In this document: positions 42,244 to 51,566 of the stretch, piece by piece
How the letters are laid out: each line of letters begins with the position of its first letter
How positions within the stretch are numbered: the stretch's first letter is position 1
NCBI RefSeq assembly: GCF_030823405.1
Contig: NZ_JAUSXC010000001.1
Coordinates: 806,001 to 870,000, forward strand
Direction: 5' to 3'
DNA: 64,000 nt
Source of the DNA: Chryseobacterium ginsenosidimutans
GTDB lineage: Bacteria; Bacteroidota; Bacteroidia; Flavobacteriales; Weeksellaceae
Notes under the pieces: generated by a model
The model's database searches: none
What the model was told of the DNA's origin: nothing
Seen by the model: only the letters and a program-made list of their open reading frames with translations
Program-made: the position numbers and the translations under genes

Positions 42244-43698
42244 TTAAAATTGTAATTTAAATGGTCCCTCAAAATATGTTTTATAAGAATCGACCAGTTT
42301 TCCTTCCATATCGTAAACCCCAATAGTGATATTCTGTTTGGAAAGTTTCATATCATTTTCCGGGAAACTGATGTTGATTGTTCCTTTCGTGATTTTATCT
42401 CTTTCTACAGGAATTTTGCTTGAAGCACTGTAAATAATTTCTCCGTGTACAGGCTCAATCACTTTAATAGTAACAATTTTCTTATCGTTTGTTTTGTTTA
42501 AGAAAGTGTAATTGTAGGTATTGGTAATTTTGCCGTCTCTTACAAAGAATGTGCTTCCTGCCGGTTTGATGAATTTGGCTTCCATTTCACCTCTGCTGGT
42601 AAGGAGGTAACCTAATAGCCCGGTTAAAAGGGCTAGAACAATAGCAAAACCTTTCATTCTCCCCGTAAATTTAAACGGAGTCTGGTTTTCTATTTCATTT
42701 TCCGTGGCATATCTGATCAGTCCTTTTGGAAGACCCACCTTCTCCATCACTTCATCACAGGCATCGATACAAGCTGTACAGTTTATACATTCCAGCTGTT
42801 GTCCGTCTCGGATGTCGATTCCCGTAGGACAAACTACAACGCATTGATGACAGTCGATACAGTCACCTTTTCCGGCTGCTTTTCTATCTTCGCCTTTTCT
42901 CCATTTTGATCTGTTTTCGCCTCTGTTGAAATCATAAAAAACATTTACCGTGTCTTTATCAATTAAGACTCCCTGTAATCTTCCGTATGGACAAACCAAT
43001 GTACAAACCTGCTCTCTGAACCATGCAAATACAAAGTAGAATGCTGCGGTAAGGAGAATCATTACGATAAAATTGGTAGGATGGGTAAATGGCCCTTCAG
43101 ATATAATCGTAAAAACCTCTTTGTAGCCCACAATGTACATAAACATAAAGTGAGTGATGATAAGCGAGATAATCATGAAAACAGTCCATTTCAAACTTCT
43201 CTTCCAGATCTTTTCAGTGTTCCATTCCTGTCTGTCAAGCTTCATCTGCCTGTTTCTGTCTCCTTCGATAAGATATTCTATTTTACGAAATATAGATTCC
43301 ATAAAAATTGTCTGAGGGCAGATCCACCCGCAGAAAATTCTTCCGAACGCAATCGTAAAAATAATAATAGATATTAAAGAGACAATTGCCCCAAGTGTAA
43401 GAATGAAAAAATCCTGAGGATAGAAAGGTTGTCCGAAAATGAAAAACTCTCTATCGATTACATTAAATAAAATAAGAGGATTGCCGTTGATTTTAATGAA
43501 TGGTACGGCAAAGTAAATAATTAATAAGATATAACTTACAATGTTTCTATAATTGGTGTATTTTCCTTTTGGTTTTCTGGGATATACCCATTTCCTTTTT
43601 CCGGATTGATACATTGTCCCGATAGAATCTCTGTAAGTCTCAGGGTCCAGAACTTGTCCCTGTCCGCCGCGTACTTCTATTTCTTCTATGTCTGACAT
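42244..43698 (-). CDS. ccoG: Cytochrome c oxidase accessory protein CcoG
   Basis: A 484-residue membrane Fe-S protein (FixG/RdxA family) needed for copper reduction or insertion into cbb3 oxidase. It has about five transmembrane segments, the FGRIFCGWICPQTIFMESIFR motif, a polyferredoxin region with CIDCHQCVVVCPTGIDIRDGQ and CINCTACIDACDEVMEKVGLP, and a C-terminal periplasmic Ig-like domain. It starts 98 bases after ccoP. Confidence 0.95.
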   Translation of the reverse strand: MSDIEEIEVRGGQGQVLDPETYRDSIGTMYQSGKRKWVYPRKPKGKYTNYRNIVSYILLIIYFAVPFIKINGNPLILFNVIDREFFIFGQPFYPQDFFILTLGAIVSLISIIIFTIAFGRIFCGWICPQTIFMESIFRKIEYLIEGDRNRQMKLDRQEWNTEKIWKRSLKWTVFMIISLIITHFMFMYIVGYKEVFTIISEGPFTHPTNFIVMILLTAAFYFVFAWFREQVCTLVCPYGRLQGVLIDKDTVNVFYDFNRGENRSKWRKGEDRKAAGKGDCIDCHQCVVVCPTGIDIRDGQQLECINCTACIDACDEVMEKVGLPKGLIRYATENEIENQTPFKFTGRMKGFAIVLALLTGLLGYLLTSRGEMEAKFIKPAGSTFFVRDGKITNTYNYTFLNKTNDKKIVTIKVIEPVHGEIIYSASSKIPVERDKITKGTINISFPENDMKLSKQNITIGVYDMEGKLVDSYKTYFEGPFKLQF

Positions 43699-43720
43699 TT
43701 TGTAAAGTATTTAAAAAAGA

Positions 43721-43768
43721 AAAAACATAATTCGTTACTATTTTTATTTAATAACAAATTATGTTTTT
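43721..43768. terminator. Long hairpin between ccoP and ccoG
   Basis: AAAAACATAATTcGTTA (43721-43737) pairs with TAACaAATTATGTTTTT (43752-43768) with one mismatch. Poly-A and poly-T flanks allow use in both directions. It could partly uncouple the accessory genes from the oxidase genes. Confidence 0.65.
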
Positions 43769-43795
43769 CATATGTTTTAATTTATTTAAGTTAAA

Positions 43796-44677
43796 TTATT
43801 CTTTTTCCCAATGAGCTTCAGTTCCCTGAGGAGCTGCTCCACCTTGAGCTTGTGTTACAGGTGCCTGTTCTTGGTTAATGTGATAGACATACGCTGCAAT
43901 CTTTTCAATTTCACCACCAGAAACTTCTCCGTTTTTACCGAATGCTCTCATGGTAGGATTGTTAGGTGAACCATTCCAGTCCATATGGAATACATTCTTG
44001 AATAAAGTTTTCTCAGGCTGATTGATCCAGAAATTATCTGTTAAATTCGGACCGATACCACCACCACCATCTTCTCTGTGACAAGAAGCACAGTTGGTTT
44101 TGAATAACTCTTTACCTTCTGCGATATTATCAGCCGAATATTTAGCTGTTTCAATCGTTACAGGAGGCTGTTCTTTGTTGTATTTGTCAATTGCTGCCAA
44201 TTGCTCTTTATATTCTTTTTCATATTCGCTTAATGGATGAGCGAAATCTGTGAAAGAGAATGCACATATATACACAATACAAAAAGCAGTCCCAAAATAG
44301 AATAAGCCTACCCACCATTTTGGCAATTGGTTATCCAATTCCATAATTCCGTCGAAACCATGGTCGATAAGGATATCTTTTTCTTCAGCTGCAGATTGTT
44401 TTTTGAAGGCTGCATCATACATTCTTCTCAAGAAAGGAACTTTCTTTTCTGCTAAATATGCTGCTTTCTCTTCAGGAGATAATTTCTTGAATTTATTATT
44501 CTCAATCAAATCTCCGATCGCACTGTGGATGTATGCTAAAATAGCGCCAATTACTACAGTTCCCCAGAAATAAGGAGATCCTAAGAAGGCATAACTTTGT
44601 ACAAACAGATAATAAAAAACTATTAAAAGTCCAATTATTATTAAAATGTTTACAACAACCGGTGTTCTTTGTTTCAT
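43796..44677 (-). CDS. ccoP: cbb3-type cytochrome c oxidase subunit III CcoP, monohaem
   Basis: A 293-residue subunit. Two N-terminal transmembrane segments (about 8-25 and 37-55) are followed by a cytoplasmic stretch, then a third transmembrane segment (about 123-143) and a periplasmic cytochrome c domain. Only one haem motif is present, NCASCH (Cys at 196). Classical proteobacterial CcoP carries two CxxCH sites, so this is a reduced form. The FHMDWNGSPNNPTMRAF block may provide the axial Met. It lies 10 bases after ccoQ. Confidence 0.93.
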   Translation of the reverse strand: MKQRTPVVVNILIIIGLLIVFYYLFVQSYAFLGSPYFWGTVVIGAILAYIHSAIGDLIENNKFKKLSPEEKAAYLAEKKVPFLRRMYDAAFKKQSAAEEKDILIDHGFDGIMELDNQLPKWWVGLFYFGTAFCIVYICAFSFTDFAHPLSEYEKEYKEQLAAIDKYNKEQPPVTIETAKYSADNIAEGKELFKTNCASCHREDGGGGIGPNLTDNFWINQPEKTLFKNVFHMDWNGSPNNPTMRAFGKNGEVSGGEIEKIAAYVYHINQEQAPVTQAQGGAAPQGTEAHWEKE

Positions 44678-44687
44678 AATAAATAGT

Positions 44688-44888
44688 TTAATTTTTTAGA
44701 TTAAAATCGTCATCTTGATCATCCTGCAGAGGCGCTTCTTCTTCTTCTTTGTAATATTTTTTAGGCTTGCTAAAAACATAAATTACCAGAGCTACGAAGA
44801 ACAGCATAAAGAAAATCAGAGCCAGTGTTTGGTAAAAACCTGCGTTTTCTGTGTTGGATAATATATCTTTAAAGTTCTGAGGTATCAT
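44688..44888 (-). CDS. ccoQ: cbb3-type oxidase small subunit CcoQ-like
   Basis: A 66-residue protein with one transmembrane segment (about 19-40) and a highly charged C-terminal tail (EEEEAPLQDDQDDD). Position between ccoNO and ccoP and its size identify it as CcoQ, which stabilises the complex. Sequence conservation of the family is poor, so the call rests on context. Confidence 0.8.
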   Translation of the reverse strand: MIPQNFKDILSNTENAGFYQTLALIFFMLFFVALVIYVFSKPKKYYKEEEEAPLQDDQDDDFNLKN

Positions 44889-44907
44889 GATGTGAACCTT
44901 TTAATGT

Positions 44908-47166
44908 TTAGTTATTACTTGCTGTTTTTATTTCAGTTGTCTTGATATCTGTTCCTAATCTTTGTAGATAAGAGATTAGAGCTACGATTTCTTTTTTCTC
45001 TAATTCTCCTTTCGGTCTCTTAGCATAAGCTTCTTTCAAGTCAGGAGCTTCAGACATGATCTCTTTTACGATTTTCTTTGCCTGGTTATCTGCCCAAGAA
45101 TTTGCAGAATCAATTCCCGCTTTTGTGTAAGGTACATCAAATGCACTTTTCATTAGCTTAATTTTATCTACCATCTTAGATCTGTCTAGGTTTGTAGCAA
45201 TCAACCAAGGGTAACGAGGCATGATAGAACCTGCAGATGTAGATCTTGGGTTGTACATGTGTTTGTAATGCCAAGCGCTTGGGTTTTTACCCCCTTCTCT
45301 ATGTAAATCCGGTCCTGTTCTTTTTGATCCCCAAAGGAAAGGTCTGTCGTAAATGAATTCTCCAGCCTTAGAGTACTGTCCGTTTTTGCCGTTAAATCTT
45401 GTAATCTCATCTCTGAATGGTCTTACCATCTGTGAGTGACAAGCGTTACATCCTTCTCTGATATAAATGTCTCTACCCTCTAATTCTAATGGCGAATATG
45501 GTTTTACTGCCGAAATCGTAGGTACACTTTTCTTAAGTGATAGTGTAGGGATAATTTCCACCATACTACCAATTGAGATTGTTAATAAAGATAAAATACC
45601 TAACAATACAGGAGTTCTTTCTAACCAAAGGTGAGTACCTTCTCCTTCTTTACGGTTTTTCCCGATGTGTGCCAAAGCCGGAGCTTCTGCAGGTACATCT
45701 TTCTGGAATGATCCTTTTCTTACCGTTGCAATTAAGTTAACTACCATTAACAATGCACCTGAAAGATAGAATAATCCACCTACGAATCTCATTTTAAAGT
45801 AAGGAATAATCGCTGTTACTGTGTCTAGCCAGTTTTTCCAAACTAAAGTTCCGTCTGGGTTGAATTGTTTCCACATTAATCCCTGAGTGAAACCTGAGAT
45901 ATACATTGGTACTGCATAGAAAATAATACCCAATGTTCCTAACCAGAAATGCCAGTTAGCTAATTTTGTAGAATATAATTTCGTTCTCCACAAGATTGGG
46001 ATCAGGTAATAAATAACACCGAATGCCATGAAACCATTCCATCCTAATGCACCTAAATGTACGTGACCAATTACCCAGTCTGTAAAGTGACCGATTTTAT
46101 TAATGTTTTTAGTTGCCAAAAGCGGACCTTCAAATGTTGCCATACCATAACAGGTAACTGCAACTACGAAGAACTTCAAAATAGGATTTTCTCTTACTTT
46201 ATCCCAAGCTCCTCTCAGTGTAAGAAGTCCATTTAGCATTCCTCCCCAAGATGGTGCAATAAGCATGATTGAGAAACCTGTTCCCACTGCCTGTGCCCAA
46301 GCCGGAAGTGCAGTATATTGAAGGTGGTGAGGACCAGCCCAGATATATACGAAAATTAATGACCAGAAGTGAATAATAGACAGTTTGTATGAGAATACAG
46401 GTCTGTCCGCAGCTTTTGGTAAGAAATAATACATCAAACCAAGAACAGGAGTTGTCAATACGAATGCAACCGCATTGTGACCGTACCACCATTGTACAAT
46501 AGCATCTTTTACCCCTGCGTAAGCTGAATAAGATTTCCAGCCTGTGAAAGATAAAGGAACTTCTAAGTTGTTAAAGATATGAAGCATCGCTACTGCGATC
46601 CATGTTCCAATGTAGAACCAGATTGCTACATATAAGTGTCTTACTCTTCTTTTTGCAATAGTTAAGAACATATTTGCTCCGAAAATCACCCACGAAAACG
46701 TAATCAGGATGTCAATCGGCCATTCGTGTTCTGCATATTCTTTAGAAGTATTAATTCCCATAAAGAATGTAACATAAGTCACCAGAATCATAATCTGCCA
46801 TGTCCAGAAGTGGATCCAAGACAATGTATCACTGTACATTCTTGTTTTTAACAATCGCTGTAATGAGTAATAAACCCCTACATAGACGATGTTCATTACG
46901 AATGCAAAGATTACAGTGGAGGTGTGCAACATTCTGATTCTTCCGAATCCAAATGCACCATGTGTGTTTATTAATCCTTGGATACTACCACCCATACTGT
47001 TAATGGTTGTATCATCTGTTCCAAAAAAGAATTCTGGAAGTTCAGGATAGAAAAGCATTAATGCCGCTGTAAGCCCGAACAAAAACCCTATGATCCCGAA
47101 TCCCACGGTCGCATAAAGAAATGCCCGAACAATACTGTTGTCATAACTAAACTTTTGTGTTTCCAT
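44908..47166 (-). CDS. ccoNO: cbb3-type cytochrome c oxidase fused subunits I/II (CcoN-CcoO)
   Basis: A 752-residue fusion. Residues 1 to about 520 form the haem-copper oxidase subunit I with 12 or more transmembrane segments; histidine-bearing blocks include WWYGHNAVAFVLTTP, HLQYTALP and GHVHLGALGWNG. After a linker helix, the CcoO part has a haem c site EGCNACHSQM (C573-H577), and further blocks HREGGKNPSAWHYKHM and MPRYPWL. In proteobacteria these are separate genes; the fusion is common in Bacteroidota. It reduces oxygen to water with high affinity and pumps protons. Confidence 0.96.
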   Translation of the reverse strand: METQKFSYDNSIVRAFLYATVGFGIIGFLFGLTAALMLFYPELPEFFFGTDDTTINSMGGSIQGLINTHGAFGFGRIRMLHTSTVIFAFVMNIVYVGVYYSLQRLLKTRMYSDTLSWIHFWTWQIMILVTYVTFFMGINTSKEYAEHEWPIDILITFSWVIFGANMFLTIAKRRVRHLYVAIWFYIGTWIAVAMLHIFNNLEVPLSFTGWKSYSAYAGVKDAIVQWWYGHNAVAFVLTTPVLGLMYYFLPKAADRPVFSYKLSIIHFWSLIFVYIWAGPHHLQYTALPAWAQAVGTGFSIMLIAPSWGGMLNGLLTLRGAWDKVRENPILKFFVVAVTCYGMATFEGPLLATKNINKIGHFTDWVIGHVHLGALGWNGFMAFGVIYYLIPILWRTKLYSTKLANWHFWLGTLGIIFYAVPMYISGFTQGLMWKQFNPDGTLVWKNWLDTVTAIIPYFKMRFVGGLFYLSGALLMVVNLIATVRKGSFQKDVPAEAPALAHIGKNRKEGEGTHLWLERTPVLLGILSLLTISIGSMVEIIPTLSLKKSVPTISAVKPYSPLELEGRDIYIREGCNACHSQMVRPFRDEITRFNGKNGQYSKAGEFIYDRPFLWGSKRTGPDLHREGGKNPSAWHYKHMYNPRSTSAGSIMPRYPWLIATNLDRSKMVDKIKLMKSAFDVPYTKAGIDSANSWADNQAKKIVKEIMSEAPDLKEAYAKRPKGELEKKEIVALISYLQRLGTDIKTTEIKTASNN

Positions 47167-47167
47167 A

Positions 47168-47395
47168 TCAACTATTCACTTTTTTCTCAATTTTATTACT
47201 TTCTCCTTTTTCCTTATCGCTTTCTTTGTTGCCAGTTTCTTCTGTTTCCTTTATTTCATCGGAGTCAAAGAGAATTCTGACAGCTGGAGACTCATCATCT
47301 TCAAACTGTCCTTTTCTGGCGGATACTATAAACACGACCAGGAAAACTGCAGCCAAAGAAACACTGCAAAGGATCATTAAATATAGAATATCCAT
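47168..47395 (-). CDS. ccoS: cbb3 oxidase assembly protein CcoS
   Basis: A 75-residue protein starting MDILYLMILCSVSLAAVFLVV, with one transmembrane segment, then GQFEDDESPAVRILFDSDE and a charged tail. The DDxExPAxRxLFDD-like pattern is the CcoS hallmark. It is needed for cofactor insertion into CcoN. It lies one base before ccoNO. Confidence 0.9.
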   Translation of the reverse strand: MDILYLMILCSVSLAAVFLVVFIVSARKGQFEDDESPAVRILFDSDEIKETEETGNKESDKEKGESNKIEKKVNS

Positions 47396-47426
47396 TAGAC
47401 AACAAAATTAACCTATTTTCGGGGTT

Positions 47427-47434
47427 CAAATTTA
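47427..47434 (-). promoter_or_regulatory. -7 box (TAAATTTG) upstream of ccoS
   Basis: A perfect TAnnTTTG on the minus strand about 31 bases before the ccoS ATG, in the 118-base gap after ccoI. It may give ccoS-ccoNOQP its own promoter. The -33 element is weak. Confidence 0.5.
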
Positions 47435-47513
47435 GTGAAAAATAATGACTTTCATCACGAAATACGGGTTTTGGCTAATTTAAAATCAGTCTAAATAAGG
47501 GCGTTTTAGCGCA

Positions 47514-49889
47514 TTATTTGAAGTATTTCCTTCCTAAAATCCAAGTTGAAAGTGTAGTGAATGAAACTACTGTGATAGAACTTGCGGGCATAATTAATGC
47601 TGCAAAAAGAGGATGCATATGTCCTGTGACAGCATAGCTTAAACCAACAATATTGTAAAGGAAACTGATTATAAATGTCATTTTCACAATTGTTATGGAG
47701 CCTTTACAGACATTTAAGTATTTGTCTAATGATACTACTTTTTCACCGTTCATAATGACATCTGACGAAGGAGTAAAACTGTTAGAATCATCTGCAATAG
47801 CGATTCCGACATTACTTTGTTTTAAAGCTCCGGCATCATTTAATCCGTCTCCAAGCATCGCAACTTTCATTTTTTGATCCTGAAGATTTTTAATGTAGTT
47901 GAGCTTGTCTTCCGGGTTTTGATTGAAAGCCATTCCTTTGTAATTCGGAATTAATTCTTTAAGTTGATTTTCTTCAGAAGAATTGTCGCCGCTTAAAATG
48001 AAAACTTTATAATGAGTAAGTTTTTTGAATAAATTTTTAAGATTTTCGCGATATTCATTTTTAAAGATAAATTTTCCTGAAAATTCACCATTTTTGCTGA
48101 TGTAGACGGCTGTTTCAAGGTTTTTAGATTCCTGATTGTTATAGCGGGCAGAGCCGATTTTATAAATATTTCCTCTTACGCTCGCTTCGTAGCCTTTTCC
48201 TGAAATTTCCTGAAAATTTTCAACCGGAAAATAATCATCTTTCACCTCAATAAATTCGTACAGAGATTTTGAGAGCGGATGATTGGAATTCTTTAATAAA
48301 GTCTTAATATTCAGTAAATCAAATTCTTTAATTTCAGAACCTTCAAATTTAATATTGGATTTTTTTCTGTGTGTTATTGTTCCGGTTTTGTCAAAAACAA
48401 TCGTGTCAAGTTTTGCAATTTTTTCGATCGTTAAAGTATCTTTTATATAAAACTTATTTCGTCCTAAAATCCTCATAATGTGTCCGAAAGTGAACGGGGC
48501 AGACAACGCAAGTGCGCAAGGGCAGGCAATAATTAAAATCGCAGAAATCACCTGAAACATTTTCTGTAAATCAACAGTAGACCAATAAATCCCGGCAGCT
48601 AAAGCAATTCCTAAAATAATGAATGTGAAGTATTTGCTGATAGTATTTGTCAGAGTATCAAGTCCTGTTTCGTGCTTCTTGAAGGCTTCTTTATTCCAAA
48701 GCTGTGTCAGGTAACTTTGATCTACATTTTTGATTACTTCCAGTTCCAGCGAAGAACCGATCTGTTTTCCTCCTGCAAAAATTTTATCTCCGGGATGTTT
48801 GCTTATACTTTCGCTTTCTCCGGTAATGAAACTATTGTCGATATTTCCTTCGCCATTAATCAAAATAGCATCAACAGGAATGATTTCTTGGTTTCTGACT
48901 AAAATTCTGTCTCCGATTTTAATTTCGGAAAGTAAAATATTGTTCTGTTTTCCTTCAAAATCAACCTTTGTTACCGCAATCGGATAGAACGATTTGTAAT
49001 CTCTGTCATAAGAAAGTGCACTGTATGTTCTTTTCTGGAAAATTTTCCCCAAAAGCATGAAGAATAAAAGTCCGCATAATGTATCGAAATATCCTGGGCC
49101 ATAATCTGTTGCAACTTCATATAAGCTTCGTCCGAAAAGAACGATAATTCCTAAAACAATCGGAACATCAATATTTACAATCTTATTTTTTAAACCATAC
49201 CAGGCAGATTTGTAATAATCCGAAGCGGAATAAACCACAACAGGAATTGCCAAAAAACACATCAAAGCTCTGAAAAGACCTTTGTAATGATCCATCCAGT
49301 AATCTTCGCCGCCAATATATTCCGGGAAAGCCAGGAACATTCCGTTACCGAATGCAAAAGCTGCAATGGCAAATTTTACCAGTAAAGATTTATCAAGATG
49401 CTCAACGTTTTTATCGGCAGTTTCAAGGCTGATAACAGGTTTATATCCTAAATTGGTTAGAAAATTAGCTAATTCGCTTAATTTAAGATCATTATGGTTG
49501 AAAGAAATCTGTAAGGTCTTTCTTGTAAAATTAACCTGAGAATATTTAATCTTTTTATTAATTGTGTGAAGACTTTCTAATAGCCAAATGCAAGAAGAAC
49601 AATGGATTACAGGGATTTTGAATGTAACTAAACTTGTATTCCCTTCTGAGAAATCAGTTACTTTTTCAAAAATTTCCGGTGTGTCTAAAAAATCGTATTG
49701 AGTAGAATTTTCATCACTCGGACGAATTCCTGCTCTTTTATTAAGTTCGTAAAAATTAGTTAAATTATTGGTATTTAGTATTTCGTAGACCGATTTGCAA
49801 CCATTGCAGCAAAAAAGTCTTTCATCAAACAAAATTCTTTCCTTTTCGATCTCTTGACCACAATGAAAACAGTTCTCGCTCACCACCAT
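47514..49889 (-). CDS. ccoI: Copper-translocating P-type ATPase CcoI
   Basis: A 791-residue P1B-type ATPase. An N-terminal Cys-rich segment (CFHCGQEIEKERILFDE, CCNGCKSVYEIL) and a metal-binding domain with HCSSCIWLLE precede the transmembrane core. Signatures are TGES, CPCALAL in the copper-binding helix, the phosphorylation motif DKTGTIT and GDGLNDAGAL. The Cys-rich N-terminus and cco context identify FixI/CcoI, which exports copper for cbb3 oxidase assembly. It starts 72 bases from the divergent Crp/Fnr gene. Confidence 0.94.
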   Translation of the reverse strand: MVVSENCFHCGQEIEKERILFDERLFCCNGCKSVYEILNTNNLTNFYELNKRAGIRPSDENSTQYDFLDTPEIFEKVTDFSEGNTSLVTFKIPVIHCSSCIWLLESLHTINKKIKYSQVNFTRKTLQISFNHNDLKLSELANFLTNLGYKPVISLETADKNVEHLDKSLLVKFAIAAFAFGNGMFLAFPEYIGGEDYWMDHYKGLFRALMCFLAIPVVVYSASDYYKSAWYGLKNKIVNIDVPIVLGIIVLFGRSLYEVATDYGPGYFDTLCGLLFFMLLGKIFQKRTYSALSYDRDYKSFYPIAVTKVDFEGKQNNILLSEIKIGDRILVRNQEIIPVDAILINGEGNIDNSFITGESESISKHPGDKIFAGGKQIGSSLELEVIKNVDQSYLTQLWNKEAFKKHETGLDTLTNTISKYFTFIILGIALAAGIYWSTVDLQKMFQVISAILIIACPCALALSAPFTFGHIMRILGRNKFYIKDTLTIEKIAKLDTIVFDKTGTITHRKKSNIKFEGSEIKEFDLLNIKTLLKNSNHPLSKSLYEFIEVKDDYFPVENFQEISGKGYEASVRGNIYKIGSARYNNQESKNLETAVYISKNGEFSGKFIFKNEYRENLKNLFKKLTHYKVFILSGDNSSEENQLKELIPNYKGMAFNQNPEDKLNYIKNLQDQKMKVAMLGDGLNDAGALKQSNVGIAIADDSNSFTPSSDVIMNGEKVVSLDKYLNVCKGSITIVKMTFIISFLYNIVGLSYAVTGHMHPLFAALIMPASSITVVSFTTLSTWILGRKYFK

Positions 49890-49903
49890 AAATTATTGAA
49901 CTA

Positions 49904-49911
49904 CAAAATTA
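49904..49911 (-). promoter_or_regulatory. -7 box (TAATTTTG) of ccoI
   Basis: A perfect TAnnTTTG on the minus strand, 14 bases before the ATG at 49889. Confidence 0.55.
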
Positions 49912-49912
49912 T

Positions 49913-49928
49913 AACAATTTTTTTTGTT
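49913..49928. promoter_or_regulatory. AACAA-N6-TTGTT inverted repeat between ccoI and the Crp/Fnr gene
   Basis: A 5-6-5 inverted repeat centred between two divergent promoters and overlapping the -33 element of the regulator gene. The spacing equals that of Crp/Fnr sites, although the half-sites differ. It is a candidate autoregulatory operator. AT-richness makes chance possible. Confidence 0.35.
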
Positions 49929-49954
49929 TATCGAGTTAAAAAGTTCTATTTTTG
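49923..49954 (+). promoter_or_regulatory. Promoter of the Crp/Fnr regulator
   Basis: TTTG at 49923-49926, a 20-base spacer, then TATTTTTG at 49947-49954. The box ends six bases before the ATG at 49961 and 18 before the next in-frame ATG at 49973. Confidence 0.7.
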
Positions 49955-49972
49955 TGATAAATGTCATATAAA

Positions 49973-50686
49973 ATGTCGCAGGAACAACAGATTGCAATCG
50001 AAGAGAGGTTCGCCAGAGTTTTTAATGATAAATCATTTAAGGAAAGACTTTCTAGCGCTGATTTTGAGAAATACATTAACGCAAAAAAGAAACTGAGTTT
50101 TCAAAAACACGATACCATATTTGAAGATGGAGAAACTCCAAAAGGAGTATACTTTTTGGAAAAAGGTGCTGCAAAACTTTCAAAGTCCGGAGCTTTTGGA
50201 AAAGACCAGATTTTAAGATTTATCAAAGAAGGAGACATCATCGGTTATCGTTCCTTGCTTTGCGGAGAAAATTTTCAGGCAAAAGCTGAAGCAATGACAG
50301 ACATTGAAGCTACGTTTTTACCTGCTGATATCTTTATGTCGTTATTAGAAGTTGATCCTCAGCTTTCTTTTGTAATGCTTCAGAAGATTTCTTATGAATT
50401 GGGAGAATCATCCAACACAATCACTTTCCTGGCACAAAAAACCGTAAGAGAAAGACTGGCAGAAATTTTACTACTTCTTGAACAGAAATTGGGAGTTGAC
50501 CCTGAAGGTTTCATCAAAATTTCTTTAACGAGAGAAGAAATTGCCAATATTATAGGAACTGCTACAGAAAGTGCCATCCGTTTGATTTCTGAGTTTAAAG
50601 GAGATAATCTCATAGAAGTAGACGGTAGAAATATAAGAATTCTCAACCACGACAAATTAATGAAACTAGGTCACGTAGTTTTATAA
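49973..50686 (+). CDS. Crp/Fnr family transcriptional regulator
   Basis: A 237-residue regulator from MSQEQQIAIEE; a start four codons earlier (49961) would be almost leaderless. The cyclic-nucleotide-binding-like beta barrel spans about residues 30-140 (EDGETPKGVYFLEKGAAKLS, FIKEGDIIGYRSLL). The C-terminal winged helix has the recognition-helix region LTREEIANIIGTATESAIRLISEF. There is no N-terminal Cys cluster like that of Fnr, so it does not sense oxygen directly by an Fe-S cluster. Placed divergently from ccoI, it is a good candidate to regulate the cbb3 locus. Confidence 0.9.
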   Translation: MSQEQQIAIEERFARVFNDKSFKERLSSADFEKYINAKKKLSFQKHDTIFEDGETPKGVYFLEKGAAKLSKSGAFGKDQILRFIKEGDIIGYRSLLCGENFQAKAEAMTDIEATFLPADIFMSLLEVDPQLSFVMLQKISYELGESSNTITFLAQKTVRERLAEILLLLEQKLGVDPEGFIKISLTREEIANIIGTATESAIRLISEFKGDNLIEVDGRNIRILNHDKLMKLGHVVL

Positions 50687-50701
50687 ATCATACAAAACTT
50701 T

Positions 50702-50725
50702 AAGTCGGCTCAGTGCCGACTTTTT
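50702..50725 (+). terminator. Terminator after the Crp/Fnr gene
   Basis: A perfect 8-base stem AAGTCGGC / GCCGACTT with a 5-base loop and a T-tract. Confidence 0.85.
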
Positions 50726-50747
50726 AACTTTTAAAAATAGATAAATT

Positions 50748-51563
50748 ATGTCTGTTCATTCTGAAATTAAAAAAGTTACGACTGAAACCTTGCGTAAAAT
50801 GAAATTCGACAAGGAAAAAATAACGATGCTCACAGCATATGATTATACTACTGCGAAAATGGTAGATGCGGGAGGAATTGATGCTGTTTTAATCGGAGAT
50901 TCTGCGGCTAATGTGATGGCGGGTTTTGAAACGACTTTGCCAATTACTTTAGATCAGATGATTTACCATTCTCAAAGTGTGGTCAGAGGAACTGACAGGG
51001 CTTTGGTAGTGGCCGATTTACCTTTCGGAACGTATCAGAGTAATCCTGAAAAGGCATTGGAATCTGCTGTAAGGATGATGAAGGAAGGTGGCGCCCACGC
51101 AGTGAAAATTGAGGGCGGAAAGGAGATTTCAAAATCTATTAAAAAAATTATCAACGCAGGAATTCCCGTAATGGGGCATTTGGGCTTAACGCCTCAATCG
51201 ATTTACAAGTTCGGGACTTATAAAGTAAGAGCTAAAGAAGAAGCTGAGGCGGAGAAATTAATCGCTGATGCACAGCTTTTGGAAGAATTAGGTTGTTTTG
51301 CAGTTGTTTTGGAGAAAATTCCGGCAGATCTAGCTAAAAAAGTAACTGAAGCTATTTCAATTCCAACGATCGGAATTGGAGCAGGAGCTCATTGTGACGG
51401 GCAGATTTTGGTATATCATGACATGGTTGGAATGAACAAAGGTTTCAGCCCGAAATTTTTAAGAAGATATCTGGATCTTTATACAGAAATTACAGGAGCG
51501 GTTGCTCAATATGTGAAAGATGTAAAAGGTCAGGAATTCCCTAACGAAAATGAAAGTTATTAA
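50748..51563 (+). CDS. panB: 3-methyl-2-oxobutanoate hydroxymethyltransferase
   Basis: A 271-residue enzyme making ketopantoate from 2-oxoisovalerate and methylene-THF, the first step of pantothenate synthesis. Signatures are [54 protein letters not shown] and [22 protein letters not shown]. The length is normal. The terminating TAA is followed at once by the next gene. Confidence 0.96.
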   Translation: MSVHSEIKKVTTETLRKMKFDKEKITMLTAYDYTTAKMVDAGGIDAVLIGDSAANVMAGFETTLPITLDQMIYHSQSVVRGTDRALVVADLPFGTYQSNPEKALESAVRMMKEGGAHAVKIEGGKEISKSIKKIINAGIPVMGHLGLTPQSIYKFGTYKVRAKEEAEAEKLIADAQLLEELGCFAVVLEKIPADLAKKVTEAISIPTIGIGAGAHCDGQILVYHDMVGMNKGFSPKFLRRYLDLYTEITGAVAQYVKDVKGQEFPNENESY

Positions 51564-51566
51564 TTG

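Noticed and set aside
47446..47457. TGA-N6-TCA Crp/Fnr-like half-sites upstream of ccoS
   Set aside because: The core is only 3+3 bases and lies in the promoter spacer rather than near -41; chance is likely.
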